Both the position numbers and the translations under genes were made by a program. The notes below the pieces were generated by a model. The model saw nothing but the letters and a program-made list of their open reading frames with translations. It had not been told where the DNA came from and did no database searches. Positions 24,650 through 33,491 of a stretch of DNA of 64,000 nt are shown here, in pieces. Positions within the stretch are counted from its first letter, which is position 1. Each line of letters starts with the position of its first letter. Source of the stretch: CAZVON01 sp964628435 (GTDB lineage: Bacteria; Patescibacteriota; Microgenomatia; Levybacterales; UBA12049); assembly GCA_964628435.1 (NCBI GenBank), contig CAZVON010000002.1, positions 1-64,000 of the forward strand, in the 5' to 3' direction.

Positions 24650-26344
24650 ATGATTAAATCTACTGTTCCTAAAAAAATCTTTCAAAAGAGTCTCTTTCTT
24701 TTATTAACAAGACAAACAAATATTTTATCTGCCGCTTTCGTAATTATGGTCACTGTCATATTTTCTCAACTACTTGGGTTAATAAGACAGCGAATGTTAG
24801 TCGCAATTTTTGGAGCTTCAGACACCTTGGGAGTGTATTTAGCATCAAGCAAGCTTCCTGATTTTTTATTCCAACTGATTATTGCAGGTGCTTTGTCTTC
24901 TGCGTTTATTCCAGTTTTTTCTGATTACTTGGTAAAAGGAAAAGATCAAGAAGGGCATAACATGGCTTCTTCTTTACTCACATTAGCCCTTATAACTTTT
25001 TTTATCATTTCGATTCCATTGTTTTTATTTGCTCCTTTTTTCTTGCAGTTATTTAATATAGGGTCTGGATTTTCTGCGCAACAAATGGATTTAATGGCAT
25101 CTCTTATGAGGATTATCTTAGTTGGTCAGATTCTGTTTATTGTGGGGACATTTTTGACAGCATTACTCCAATCGTATAATCACTTTTTTGTACCTGGATT
25201 TGCTGCTGCATTATATAACTTAGGAGTTATTACTGGGATATTTTTTCTCTCTTCAGTAGCTGGGATCTTTGCCCCAGCATTTGGTGTTATTTTAGGATCT
25301 CTTCTTTTTATCTTTTTTCAATTGCCTTTAGTCAAAAAGCTTGGGTTTCATTTTAGACCAGTAATTTCTTTTAATATTCCTGGCGTTGGGCAAATACTGC
25401 ATTTGATGTGGCCTCGTACTCTTTCTATTGCTGTTTTTCAGATAGGGTCCTTAGTAACGGTTATGTTGGTTTCGTTCTTACCTTCTGCTGGTCGAAGTTA
25501 TGTTATTTTTGATTATGCTCAGACACTTGCTTTTGCTCCGATTGTTTTATTTGGCCAAACTATTGCACAAGCTGCATTTCCAGTTTTGTCACGTGAACGA
25601 GAAAACCTGGAAGAATTTAAATCGATTTTCATCACTAGTTTTAATCAGATGCTCTATCTGGTATTGCCAGTTTCTGCGTTGTTTCTTGTATTACGTATTC
25701 CTATAGTGAGACTCGTTTTTGGTGCGGGACAATTTGATTGGCAAGCGACTGTACTAACCGGTCAGACATTGGCATTTTTTTCCTTATCTATTTTTGCCCA
25801 GGCGCTTATTTATTTGGTATCACGGGGATTTTATGCATTGCAAGATACAAAAACACCACTGATTATCGGTACTTTAACCACGATTTCAATGATTGTAATG
25901 GCTATTCTTTTTATTATGTCCTATGGAACAGGAGTAGAAGGAATAGCTGTTGCGTATTCTCTGAGCACAATTTTAAATGTAGTAATCTCAATGATTGTTC
26001 TTAACAAAAAAACTGGTGGGTTTAATAAACCCATGTTGTTGGTTCCCATAATAAAGATACTCTTTGCAACCATTTGTACTGGTTTTGCGCTATACATTCC
26101 TATTAAACTGTTAGATCAATTGGTTTTTGATACCACACGAACACTCAATTTAATTNNNNNNNNNNNNNNNNNNNNNNNCGGGATTTCAAGTGGGGCAGGA
26201 TTAACATTGTATCTTTTGCTGACATGGTTTTTAAAAGTCAAAGAAGCAACCACCTATATTATGATGTTTAAAAAAATCGGTAATTGGCGAGAAATCTTAG
26301 GCAGCCGACAAGAGGTCATCGATAGCACGAGAATTAATCCCTAA
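24650..26344 (+). CDS. murJ: Lipid II flippase MurJ (MviN family)
   Basis: The polytopic protein of about 564 residues has the MviN/MurJ signature. An N-terminal helix pair leads to LLGLIRQRMLVAIFGAS (the conserved R-x-x-x-x-A-x-x-F-G segment), then SKLPDFLFQLIIAGALSSAFIPVF. Also present is REREN in the central loop. Fourteen membrane segments fit the family. MurJ moves the lipid-linked peptidoglycan precursor across the membrane. A 23-N gap (26156-26178) interrupts the C-terminal helices without breaking the frame. The start follows the Shine-Dalgarno spacing. The gene agrees with the FemAB and LCP genes in implying a true peptidoglycan wall. Confidence 0.92.
   Translation: MIKSTVPKKIFQKSLFLLLTRQTNILSAAFVIMVTVIFSQLLGLIRQRMLVAIFGASDTLGVYLASSKLPDFLFQLIIAGALSSAFIPVFSDYLVKGKDQEGHNMASSLLTLALITFFIISIPLFLFAPFFLQLFNIGSGFSAQQMDLMASLMRIILVGQILFIVGTFLTALLQSYNHFFVPGFAAALYNLGVITGIFFLSSVAGIFAPAFGVILGSLLFIFFQLPLVKKLGFHFRPVISFNIPGVGQILHLMWPRTLSIAVFQIGSLVTVMLVSFLPSAGRSYVIFDYAQTLAFAPIVLFGQTIAQAAFPVLSRERENLEEFKSIFITSFNQMLYLVLPVSALFLVLRIPIVRLVFGAGQFDWQATVLTGQTLAFFSLSIFAQALIYLVSRGFYALQDTKTPLIIGTLTTISMIVMAILFIMSYGTGVEGIAVAYSLSTILNVVISMIVLNKKTGGFNKPMLLVPIIKILFATICTGFALYIPIKLLDQLVFDTTRTLNLIXXXXXXXXGISSGAGLTLYLLLTWFLKVKEATTYIMMFKKIGNWREILGSRQEVIDSTRINP
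26156..26178. other. Assembly gap (23 N) inside murJ
   Basis: A run of 23 N bases lies within the C-terminal membrane region of murJ. The reading frame is kept across it as written. Confidence 0.97.
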
Positions 26345-26536
26345 TATTGAGAACCCGGCTTAAAGAAATCTTAAGTTCATAAAATTGTTCACAGGCAAGC
26401 AACTTATAGATGAAAGTCTTCTCTATATCCTTTGCAATCTGTTTTGGAGTCCTTCTACAAACTACTGATTATACAAAGATTATTTGATTTTGAAACAGAT
26501 TGGAATTATACTACTGTTCATATATTTCAATTTGGA

Positions 26537-28306
26537 ATGAACAAAAACCATATCAGAAATTTTGCCATTATTGCCAATGTGGATCATGGAAAATCTACTC
26601 TTGCCGATCGCATGCTTGAGGTTACCAAGACAGTCTCCAAGGAAGAAATGGAAGAACAGTTTTTGGATAGAAATCCCATTTCTCGAGAGCGCGGCATTAC
26701 TATCAAGCTCGCTCCCGTCAGAATGAACTACATTCTGAATTCTGAACTCTACATTCTAAACTTGATTGATACTCCTGGCCACGTGGATTTTTCCTATGAA
26801 GTTTCGCGTACCCTTGCAGCATGTGAAGGCGTAGTTCTTTTGGTTGACGTAACCCAAGGAATTCAAGCGCAAACTGTTGCGCATTACCAAACTGCGCAAA
26901 AATTAAACTTAAAAATTATTCCCGTAATTAATAAAATAGATTTACCAGATGCAAAGATTGAGGAAGTGGCAAAAGAAATAATGGAACTTACTAGTTGTAC
27001 CAGAGGCGAAATTTTGCTGGTGTCTGCAAAAACAGGACAAAACATTGAGGTTCTTCTTGAAAGAATAGTAATGCACGTTCCTGCTCCGCAGGGAAAAAAC
27101 GATGTGCTTCGCGCTTTAATTTTTGACGCTGTATACGATGAGTATCGCGGAGTTGTTGCGTATGTTCGGATTATTGATGGAAATGTTAAAAAGGGAGAGC
27201 GTATTCAACTATTTCAAAATCATGCAAAAACAGACATTACAGAATTAGGATTTTTTTCTCCTTTTTTGTACCCATCAGAAAGGTTGATAGCTGGAGAAAT
27301 TGGGTATATTATTACCGGTATTAAAGATATTCGACAGTGCAGAGTTGGAGACACGATAATCAATTCAGAATTTAAAATTCAGAATTCAGAACACGCGATC
27401 AATGAAAAAAAGCAAAAAGTGTATGTTCTCCCTGGATATATTGTTCCAAAACCAATGGTGTTTTTGGGAGTATATCCTCGTAGTACGAGCAATCTAGTCC
27501 ATCTGAAAGAATCTTTAGTAAAGTTGGCGCTCAACGATACCGCATTAAGTTTTACCGAAGAATATTCAGCTTATTTAGGAAGTGGGTATCGAGTAGGTTT
27601 CTTGGGACTATTGCACGCTGAAATTGTAAAAGAACGACTCAAGCAAGAGTTTAATCTTGACTTGTTGTTTACCATGCCACATGTGCTATACGAACAGACA
27701 GGTGATGGTCGTTTGCGTGAGCCAATCATAAAGTTGACTGTTTATACGCCCATCACCTATGTTGGTAATATTATGACAATCTGCCAAAAGAAAAAAGGGA
27801 TACTTCTGTCGTTAAACTACCATGAGTCTTATGCTGTTTTGGAATACAAGCTTTCTTATAGTATGTTTATGAGAGGACTTTCTGCGGAACTCAAATCTGT
27901 ATCATCTGGATTTGCAAGTATTGATTACGAACTCATAGACTATGAAGAAGCAGATCTGGCTAGACTTGAAATTCGTATTAACGACTATCCAATTGATGTA
28001 TTGTCAGAGTATGTGTATAAAGACGAAGCGATATATAAAGCCCGAGAAAAAGCAGCACATTTAAAAAATTCAATTCCTAAGCAACAGTTTAGACAAATAA
28101 TCCACGGAGTGGTGGACGCGGCGATTGTGGTAAGAGAAGAGATTCCACCATTTAGAAAAGATGTCTTACAAAAAATGTCTGGTGGAGATAGAACAAGAAA
28201 AGATAAACTGTTGGAAAAGCAAAAAAAAGGAAAATCACGGATGCTTCAGACAGCAAAAATAGAACTACCCCAAGAAGCGCTCTATTCGTTATTAGAAAAT
28301 AAGTAA
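26537..28306 (+). CDS. lepA: Elongation factor 4 (LepA), back-translocating GTPase
   Basis: From the ATG at 26537 the protein begins MNKNHIRNFAIIANVDHGKSTLADRML, the LepA start with its G1 loop. The other GTPase motifs follow: RERGITIK (switch I), DTPGHVDF (G3) and NKIDLPDA (G4). The LepA-specific C-terminal domain is complete to YGGDxxRKKKLLxKQKxGK-type sequence (SGGDRTRKDKLLEKQKKGK). The frame remains open upstream to 26432, but that part does not fit the family. It helps ribosomes under ionic or cold stress. Two AT-rich repeat stretches (26730-26761 and 27362-27392) lie in frame; the second adds about 15 residues relative to typical LepA. Confidence 0.93.
   Translation: MNKNHIRNFAIIANVDHGKSTLADRMLEVTKTVSKEEMEEQFLDRNPISRERGITIKLAPVRMNYILNSELYILNLIDTPGHVDFSYEVSRTLAACEGVVLLVDVTQGIQAQTVAHYQTAQKLNLKIIPVINKIDLPDAKIEEVAKEIMELTSCTRGEILLVSAKTGQNIEVLLERIVMHVPAPQGKNDVLRALIFDAVYDEYRGVVAYVRIIDGNVKKGERIQLFQNHAKTDITELGFFSPFLYPSERLIAGEIGYIITGIKDIRQCRVGDTIINSEFKIQNSEHAINEKKQKVYVLPGYIVPKPMVFLGVYPRSTSNLVHLKESLVKLALNDTALSFTEEYSAYLGSGYRVGFLGLLHAEIVKERLKQEFNLDLLFTMPHVLYEQTGDGRLREPIIKLTVYTPITYVGNIMTICQKKKGILLSLNYHESYAVLEYKLSYSMFMRGLSAELKSVSSGFASIDYELIDYEEADLARLEIRINDYPIDVLSEYVYKDEAIYKAREKAAHLKNSIPKQQFRQIIHGVVDAAIVVREEIPPFRKDVLQKMSGGDRTRKDKLLEKQKKGKSRMLQTAKIELPQEALYSLLENK
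26730..26761. repeat. ATTCTGAATTC-type repeat within lepA, first copy
   Basis: CATTCTGAATTCTGAAC and ACATTCTAAAC form a short AT-rich repeat, translated in frame between switch I and the DTPGH motif. The same unit recurs at 27362-27392 as its reverse complement type. Confidence 0.5.
27362..27392. repeat. AATTCAGAATT-type repeat within lepA, second copy
   Basis: Three overlapping copies of an AATTCAGAATT-like unit are translated in frame (INSEFKIQNSEH) just after GDT at the end of domain II. This position has no counterpart of such length in typical LepA. Confidence 0.5.
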
Positions 28307-28311
28307 CTCAA

Positions 28312-29463
28312 TTAAAGAGCAAAGAAAATCATCGCGCCAATAATCGAAAGTGCCGCTCCTGCTAATCCAACTCCAATAAAGGTTTCTCCTGGACCAGAAG
28401 ATGGTAATGGTTCTCGAGTGGCGGTTGGTTGATTAACGATTGGCGCTGTCGTTGCGGTAGGTATTATGGTTGCCGATGGCGTGCTGGTTCCAGTTCCATT
28501 TCCACTTGATCCTTGCGTTACCGTTATTGTTTGAGCACAGGTAGCTGGCGTACTGGTAGCGTTATTGTTATCTGTCAAGATTGCGCTTGCTTTATAAGTG
28601 CCAGGATTATTATAGGTGTGGGCAACTTGTACGCTGACCGTGTTTGATCCAATACCTCCTCCTTGAGTAGTGTCTTGTACTGGGCCATCTCCAAAATCAA
28701 AAGTAACTTTTTGAATGGTTCCATTGGTATCAGTACCATTTGCGGTAAACGTAATAGAAAAAGGCGCAGTTCCCGAAGTGGTTCTATCGACATTCAAGGA
28801 AGTACAAGCAGGCGCTTGGTTGGCAGCCTGAGGAGCAGATGTTAGGGTGGGAGTGGGCGCTGCGTCTGCAATGGTAAGACTGATGGGTTCTTGTGAAGAG
28901 ATTACATTCTCATTAAATTGGTCAGGACAATTCGTTGGATCTGCTGGAGTACAGCGAGAAGAGAGGACTTGCGTTTGAGGATCTGGCGCAAAGCGTATTT
29001 GAGTCGTTCCCGATCCAGTTGCTTGAAAGGTAAGCGTTGCGATTTTTGTAACTGTTTGGATAAGCTTGGTTGTATCTGCGCCTATAGAAAGAGTAATAGA
29101 AATATTATTAGAAGTAATGGTAGGTCCTTCTAGTGTTGCTGGAAAAACTTGCGTGTTTGGGCAAATACTGCTTCCACATTCAGTACCGGTCGTCACAGGT
29201 GTTAATTTGCTGGGCTCAAATGTAAAAGTTAACTTTGCAAAATTAACAATATTTTGTCCTGGGTCCATCATCACATCTAGTCGCACGGTATCTCCTACCT
29301 TAATTGGTTGGGAGGGGGGCGTAAAGTAAAGCCGTGTTGAAGGGGTTGCTTTGCTAGTGGTTATTTGTTGTTGTTGCAATAGATATATGGTAAGAGGGAT
29401 AGCGATAAGAAGTACAACAATGACACCTAAAAGAAGTAATTTTTTGGGTGTTGAAAATGCCAT
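28312..29463 (-). CDS. Surface protein with cohesin-like and PKD domains and C-terminal anchor
   Basis: The 383-residue protein has an N-terminal membrane helix or signal (about residues 9-29), a cohesin-like domain (about 42-195, with IKVGDTVRLDVMMDPGQNIVNFAKLTFTFEP as its landmark), a PKD domain (about 220-315, including ITFTANGTDTNGTIQKVTFDFGDG) and a Thr/Ser/Pro-rich linker. It ends with LPSSG at residues 353-357, a hydrophobic helix and no basic tail. The LPSSG resembles a sortase LPxTG-type signal, with the caveat that the charged tail is missing. It is a likely adhesin or scaffold on the cell surface. It converges on lepA and diverges from groES. Confidence 0.72.
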   Translation of the reverse strand: MAFSTPKKLLLLGVIVVLLIAIPLTIYLLQQQQITTSKATPSTRLYFTPPSQPIKVGDTVRLDVMMDPGQNIVNFAKLTFTFEPSKLTPVTTGTECGSSICPNTQVFPATLEGPTITSNNISITLSIGADTTKLIQTVTKIATLTFQATGSGTTQIRFAPDPQTQVLSSRCTPADPTNCPDQFNENVISSQEPISLTIADAAPTPTLTSAPQAANQAPACTSLNVDRTTSGTAPFSITFTANGTDTNGTIQKVTFDFGDGPVQDTTQGGGIGSNTVSVQVAHTYNNPGTYKASAILTDNNNATSTPATCAQTITVTQGSSGNGTGTSTPSATIIPTATTAPIVNQPTATREPLPSSGPGETFIGVGLAGAALSIIGAMIFFAL

Positions 29464-29496
29464 AATATCCCCTATTAAACTAAGCGATATATGTAT

Positions 29497-29524
29497 CGTA
29501 TAAGAGAATGTACTGTAGTGTCAA
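29497..29524 (-). promoter_or_regulatory. Promoter of the cohesin/PKD surface protein gene
   Basis: On the minus strand TTGACA (29519-29524) is followed by TATACG at 16 bases (29497-29502), or TACGAT at 18 bases. The leader is about 30 bases and carries AGGGG five bases before the ATG at 29463, a clear Shine-Dalgarno, unlike the leaderless genes nearby. Confidence 0.5.
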
Positions 29525-29549
29525 GTATAAAAAACTCAACTATAGGTTA

Positions 29550-29578
29550 TTGACAACAGAAAAAACATAGTGTATAAA
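29550..29578 (+). promoter_or_regulatory. Promoter of groES-groEL
   Basis: TTGACA (29550-29555), 17 bases, TATAAA (29573-29578): a near-consensus sigma70 promoter with a leader of about 60 bases before the groES ATG at 29644. Confidence 0.68.
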
Positions 29579-29587
29579 TTAGCAGTC
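29579..29587 (+). promoter_or_regulatory. CIRCE half-site after the groES promoter
   Basis: TTAGCAGTC directly follows the -10 hexamer. It matches the CIRCE left arm TTAGCACTC in eight of nine positions and shares the GCAGT variant with the hrcA operator at 40701. The expected right arm, nine bases on, matches at only four of nine, so this is a half-site or a degenerate operator. Confidence 0.45.
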
Positions 29588-29643
29588 ATAATCTTCAATT
29601 GACATTTCTTTCTGCCCGATAAAATAATTTTTTTATATCATCT

Positions 29644-29967
29644 ATGGCACGAAAAACAAATTCGACAGTTAACAATTCGGTTAATATTCAACCATTGTTT
29701 GATAATGTGCTTATACGGCCTTTAGATGCCGAAGCAAAAACCGCAAGCGGTATCATTCTTCCTGATTCAGCAAAAGAAAAACCACAAAAAGGGACTGTAA
29801 TGGCAGTAGGTCTTGGCGCGTATGATGAAGATGGAGAAAGAGTTCCAATGGACGTAAAAGTTGGTCAAATGGTTATGTATAAAAAATGGGGAGGAAACGA
29901 AATAAAAGTAAAAGGAGAGGAATGGATTTTAGTCGAACAAAAAGATATTCTTGCAATTGTTAACTAA
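29644..29967 (+). CDS. groES: Co-chaperonin GroES
   Basis: The 107-residue protein has the GroES fold, with VNIQPLFDNVLIRPLDAEAKTASGIILPDSAKEKPQKGTVMAVG as its family landmark, including the mobile loop (AKTASGIILP), and KYGGNE-like KKWGGNEIKVKGEEWILVEQKDILAIV at the end. It caps GroEL during protein folding. A short N-terminal extension (about residues 1-14) is unusual. It is followed by groEL after 27 bases. Confidence 0.95.
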   Translation: MARKTNSTVNNSVNIQPLFDNVLIRPLDAEAKTASGIILPDSAKEKPQKGTVMAVGLGAYDEDGERVPMDVKVGQMVMYKKWGGNEIKVKGEEWILVEQKDILAIVN

Positions 29968-29994
29968 GTATTGTATCATTCTCAAGAAAAAATT

Positions 29995-31632
29995 ATGGCA
30001 AAACAGATAAAATATAGCGCAGAGGCACGTCAAGCCCTAATAGAAGGAGTCAATAAACTCGCAAGTGCTGTTGTAACAACGCTTGGGCCAAAAGGACGCA
30101 ATGTAGCCATCGATAAAAAATGGGGAGCTCCCAGTGTTATTCACGACGGAGTAACTGTAGCAAAAGAAGTCGAACTTCCCGATCCTTTTGAAAATATGGG
30201 GGCACAGTTGGTGAAAGAAGCAGCCAGCAAAACAAATGATGTTGCTGGAGATGGCACAACTACCGCCACACTTTTAGCACAGGCAATTATCAATACTGGA
30301 TTTAAAAATGTTACTGCTGGAGCAAACCCAATGCTTCTTAAAAGCGGTATGGAAAAAGCAGTAGATGCAGTAGTTTCAGAAATTAAGCGAATGGCAAAAC
30401 CAGTAAAAGATACTGATGTTGCAAAAGTAGCAACCATCTCAGCTCAGGATGACCGAATTGGATCGCTTATTGCAGAAGCACTCGGGCGCGTTGGAAAAGA
30501 TGGTGTAGTTACAGTAGAAGAGGGTCGGGGGCTTGAAATGTCTATTGATTACAAAGAAGGAATGGAATTTGATAAAGGATATGTATCTGCGTATTTTGTA
30601 ACAAATACTGATCGTATGGAATCAGAAATCGAGAATCCGTATATTCTTATAACCGATAAAAAAATTTCTAACCTTCAAGAGCTACTTCCATTTTTAGAAA
30701 ACCTTATTAAGGTTTCCAAAAATCTCGTTATCATCGCAGATGAAATAGACGGTGAGGCCTTAGCAACATTAGTTGTTAATAAGCTACGAGGAACTTTTAA
30801 TCCGTTGGCAATCAAAGCACCTGGATTTGGTGATCGACGCAAAGAAATGCTTGAAGATATTGCGATTCTAACTGGTGGAACAGTTATCTCCGAAGATACC
30901 GGCAGGAAATGTGAGAATGTAACTATTGATGATTGCGGTCGAGCAGATAAAGTATGGGCGGACAAAGAAAACGCGCGAATTATTGGAGGAAAGGGAGAGT
31001 TAGCAAACCTCAAAGCGCGAATTGCGCAAATAAGGCAAGCAATAGATGAAACCACGTCGGATTTTGATCGAGAAAAACTGCAAGAACGGCTTGCGAAACT
31101 TGCTGGTGGCGTTGCAGTCATAAATGTTGGAGCAGCTACGGAAATAGAATTAAAAGAAAAGAAAGAACGAGTGAATGACGCTGTTGCGGCAACAAAAGCA
31201 GCCCTTGAAGAAGGGATTGTACCAGGAGGAGGAGTAGCTCTTTTGAAAGCTCGCAAAGCTATTCTCATTCTGAAAAAAACATTTTCAACGGATGACGAAA
31301 AAACAGGAGCAGATATTTTATGGAAGGCACTCACAGAACCAATCCGAGGAATTGCTCGAAACGGTGGATTTGACGAAGGATGGGTTGTTAGAGCAATCGA
31401 AGAAGCAGAAAAGAACAGTAAAATTGATGATTATGGATTTAATGTTATGACTGGAGAATTTAGTTCCATGGTAAAAGCAGGAATTGTTGATCCCGCCAAG
31501 GTAACGCGATCTGCAGTTCAAAACGCTGCTAGTATTGGGATGATGGTACTAACCACAGAAGCACTTATTACTGACATTCCAGAGAAGAAAGAACAAACCC
31601 CCGCAATGCCTCCTGGTGGAATGGATTACTAA
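29995..31632 (+). CDS. groEL: Chaperonin GroEL
   Basis: The start is taken at the ATG at 29995 (MAKQIKYSAEARQALIEGVNKLA), 27 bases after groES. An in-frame TTG at 29971 is not needed. The protein has about 545 residues. Family motifs include TLGPKGRNVAI, VAGDGTTTATLLAQ (ATP site), the ATP-hydrolysing aspartate in the DVAGDGTTT segment, and AALEEGIVPGGGVALL. The C-terminal tail is EQTPAMPPGGMDY; it lacks the usual Gly-Gly-Met repeats. It folds client proteins in an ATP-driven ring. Regulation with groES is through the upstream promoter and possible HrcA half-site. Confidence 0.96.
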   Translation: MAKQIKYSAEARQALIEGVNKLASAVVTTLGPKGRNVAIDKKWGAPSVIHDGVTVAKEVELPDPFENMGAQLVKEAASKTNDVAGDGTTTATLLAQAIINTGFKNVTAGANPMLLKSGMEKAVDAVVSEIKRMAKPVKDTDVAKVATISAQDDRIGSLIAEALGRVGKDGVVTVEEGRGLEMSIDYKEGMEFDKGYVSAYFVTNTDRMESEIENPYILITDKKISNLQELLPFLENLIKVSKNLVIIADEIDGEALATLVVNKLRGTFNPLAIKAPGFGDRRKEMLEDIAILTGGTVISEDTGRKCENVTIDDCGRADKVWADKENARIIGGKGELANLKARIAQIRQAIDETTSDFDREKLQERLAKLAGGVAVINVGAATEIELKEKKERVNDAVAATKAALEEGIVPGGGVALLKARKAILILKKTFSTDDEKTGADILWKALTEPIRGIARNGGFDEGWVVRAIEEAEKNSKIDDYGFNVMTGEFSSMVKAGIVDPAKVTRSAVQNAASIGMMVLTTEALITDIPEKKEQTPAMPPGGMDY

Positions 31633-31652
31633 CACTGAAAAAGTATTGTAAT

Positions 31653-31681
31653 TTGTAACTACGGTTTTTCTTTGGTATAGT
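31653..31681 (+). promoter_or_regulatory. Promoter of the PEGA/SH3 protein gene
   Basis: TTGTAA (31653-31658), 17 bases, TGG-TATAGT with the hexamer at 31676-31681. The ATG at 31694 is 12 bases further on. This gives the gene a promoter separate from groESL. Confidence 0.55.
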
Positions 31682-31693
31682 AGTATCTTGCCT

Positions 31694-32545
31694 ATGCGCA
31701 AAATACTATTTTTTCTCCTACCAATAATGGTTGTAGGAGGTATATTGGTATGGTATACGACCTTTTTTAAGAAGGGAAATGAAAAAGGAGCGTTACAAGT
31801 AACCTCCATCCCTAAAAGTGCTGTGTATTTGAACGGTAAACAAATTGGGCAAACACCACTTTGTAAATGCGATCCAGGGACTATGTTGCCGGTTGGTGAG
31901 TATACAGTAAAATTGGTACCTTTAGAAAGTACAAGCCTTCCGTTCGAAGAGAAAGTTACTATAGGGAAATCAGTATTAACAGTTGTAGACAGAACATTTG
32001 GTGAAGGTCCCACCGCAGAAGGTAGTATTATAACATTAACGCCTCTTAAAACTACAAAAGACGTAGAATTGCTGATTCTTTCTTTACCAGATAAAGCAGA
32101 GGTCCTTCTGGATAATGTTATTGCTGGTTCAACACCATTACTATTAAACAACATTAGCGCTTCAGATCATGAGATTAAAATACTTAAAAGTGGATATAAA
32201 GAAAAAATTGTGAGAATTCGTGTAGTACCGGGATATAAACTTACAGGCATGATTTATTTAGGCATTAATCCGTCTCTGGAAGCACAATCTGCCACAAAGA
32301 ATTCTTCTGTAGAAAAAGAAGCTTCTGAGTCGGCAACTCCATTTCTTGTGCAGGTGAGCATTTTATCAACTCCTACAGGGTTTCTACGTGTCAGCGCGGT
32401 TAGTTCATTAGATGCCTCAGAAATTGCTCAAGTTACTCCAGGAGAATCATTTGAACTGTTAGAAGAAAAAACAGAGTGGTTTCGTATTAAACTGCAGGAT
32501 GGTAGTTCGGGCTGGATTAGTTCTGCGTACGCCCAAAAAGAGTAA
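31694..32545 (+). CDS. Membrane-anchored protein with two PEGA domains and a C-terminal SH3-like domain
   Basis: From the ATG at 31694 the 283-residue protein has an N-terminal membrane helix (about residues 3-22). Two PEGA domains follow: GALQVTSIPKSAVYLNGKQIGQTP (about 32-55) with its partner region, and LLILSLPDKAEVLLDNVIAGSTPLLL (about 135-160). It ends in an SH3b-like domain (FLRVSAVSSLDASEIAQVTPGESFELLEEKTEWFRIKL; GWISSAYA near the end). PEGA and SH3b domains act at the cell surface, often binding wall material. The exact role is unknown. It lies next to, but has a promoter separate from, groEL. Confidence 0.72.
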   Translation: MRKILFFLLPIMVVGGILVWYTTFFKKGNEKGALQVTSIPKSAVYLNGKQIGQTPLCKCDPGTMLPVGEYTVKLVPLESTSLPFEEKVTIGKSVLTVVDRTFGEGPTAEGSIITLTPLKTTKDVELLILSLPDKAEVLLDNVIAGSTPLLLNNISASDHEIKILKSGYKEKIVRIRVVPGYKLTGMIYLGINPSLEAQSATKNSSVEKEASESATPFLVQVSILSTPTGFLRVSAVSSLDASEIAQVTPGESFELLEEKTEWFRIKLQDGSSGWISSAYAQKE

Positions 32546-32546
32546 A

Positions 32547-33491
32547 TCAACCTCCAATAATATAAATAATGCTTGCTACGAGTAGTATCCAAATGACTAC
32601 AGTTGAGAGTAATGGAACATCGTGGAGTAACACTTTTTCTGGACTTTCTCCTTCGTGTTTTTCATAGATGTCTTGTAGGTATCGCATTAATCCATATACA
32701 ACTGGAATGATAGTGATCATAAGCCATTTTCTTTGAAAAAAAGATGGCAAAAATTCTGGCATAAGGATATCTAAAGAGATTCTTACTCCACTTGGGTTTT
32801 CCAAAAAGGTAAATAGTGAATAAAAAATAAACGTTGAGGTAGCAAAAATAGACGCATATACGTCTAACAATCGTTCTGAATAATGCGACAATGTTTTTCG
32901 GGTATATTTTATTTCTGCAGGAGAAAATTTAGAAAGAAGCGTAAGTTCTGATCGTCTTTTCCCAATGGCAAGGAATAAAGATAGCGCAATAGTAGTCAGT
33001 AAAAGCCATACAGAAATATGATACCCAGTAGCAAACTCACCCGCGTATACCCGCAAAATATAGCCTGCTGCTAACGCTAAAATATCAATTACTGCGATAT
33101 GTTTTAGAAAAAAAGAATAGGATATTTGAAGAACTAAATATACAAAAATAGAGATAAAAAATGCAGGGGTAATGAAGAACCCAAGTGCAAAAGAAAAAAA
33201 AGTAAGTATTAAAGCAGTAGCAATGGCAACTGAGAGTGAAATATCTCCCCTGGCAAGAGGACGAAATTTTTTAAACGGATGGAGTCGGTCTTTTTCTCGA
33301 TCGAGAATATCATTAACAATATAGATTGCAGAAGAAAGCATGCAAAAGACAATAAACGCCATCATCACTTTCTCAAGACTGATAAAATCAAATAGCTGTC
33401 CAGTGAAGGTGATTGCAGCGAAGACAGCGATATTTTTGGTCCATTGTCGTGGCCGAATTAGCCTCAATAGGTTATAAAGCGTTTTTTTCAT
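32547..33491 (-). CDS. UbiA-family prenyltransferase, decaprenyl-phosphate phosphoribosyltransferase-like
   Basis: The 314-residue polytopic protein starts at ATG 33491 (MKKTLYNLLRLIRPRQWTKN). The aspartate-rich motif NDILDREKDRLHP and the second motif region (AIGKRRSELTLLS) fit the UbiA group that transfers phosphoribose to decaprenyl phosphate. That enzyme starts arabinan precursor synthesis in mycobacteria. The product here would be a polyprenyl-phosphoryl-pentose donor used by GT-C glycosyltransferases. The WecA-like gene overlaps its start by about 20 bases, so both use polyprenyl phosphate in one operon. The substrate assignment is an inference from family resemblance. Confidence 0.78.
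   Translation of the reverse strand: MKKTLYNLLRLIRPRQWTKNIAVFAAITFTGQLFDFISLEKVMMAFIVFCMLSSAIYIVNDILDREKDRLHPFKKFRPLARGDISLSVAIATALILTFFSFALGFFITPAFFISIFVYLVLQISYSFFLKHIAVIDILALAAGYILRVYAGEFATGYHISVWLLLTTIALSLFLAIGKRRSELTLLSKFSPAEIKYTRKTLSHYSERLLDVYASIFATSTFIFYSLFTFLENPSGVRISLDILMPEFLPSFFQRKWLMITIIPVVYGLMRYLQDIYEKHEGESPEKVLLHDVPLLSTVVIWILLVASIIYIIGG

Noticed and set aside
26345..26536. The interval between murJ and lepA, including an in-frame upstream extension of lepA to 26432
   Set aside because: The added residues do not resemble LepA, and no RNA gene or regulatory dyad could be recognised in the stretch.
30675..31334. A 219-codon open frame antisense to groEL
   Set aside because: It lies wholly inside groEL, is rich in Ser, Ala and Phe as expected from the reverse of a conserved gene, and shows no family resemblance.
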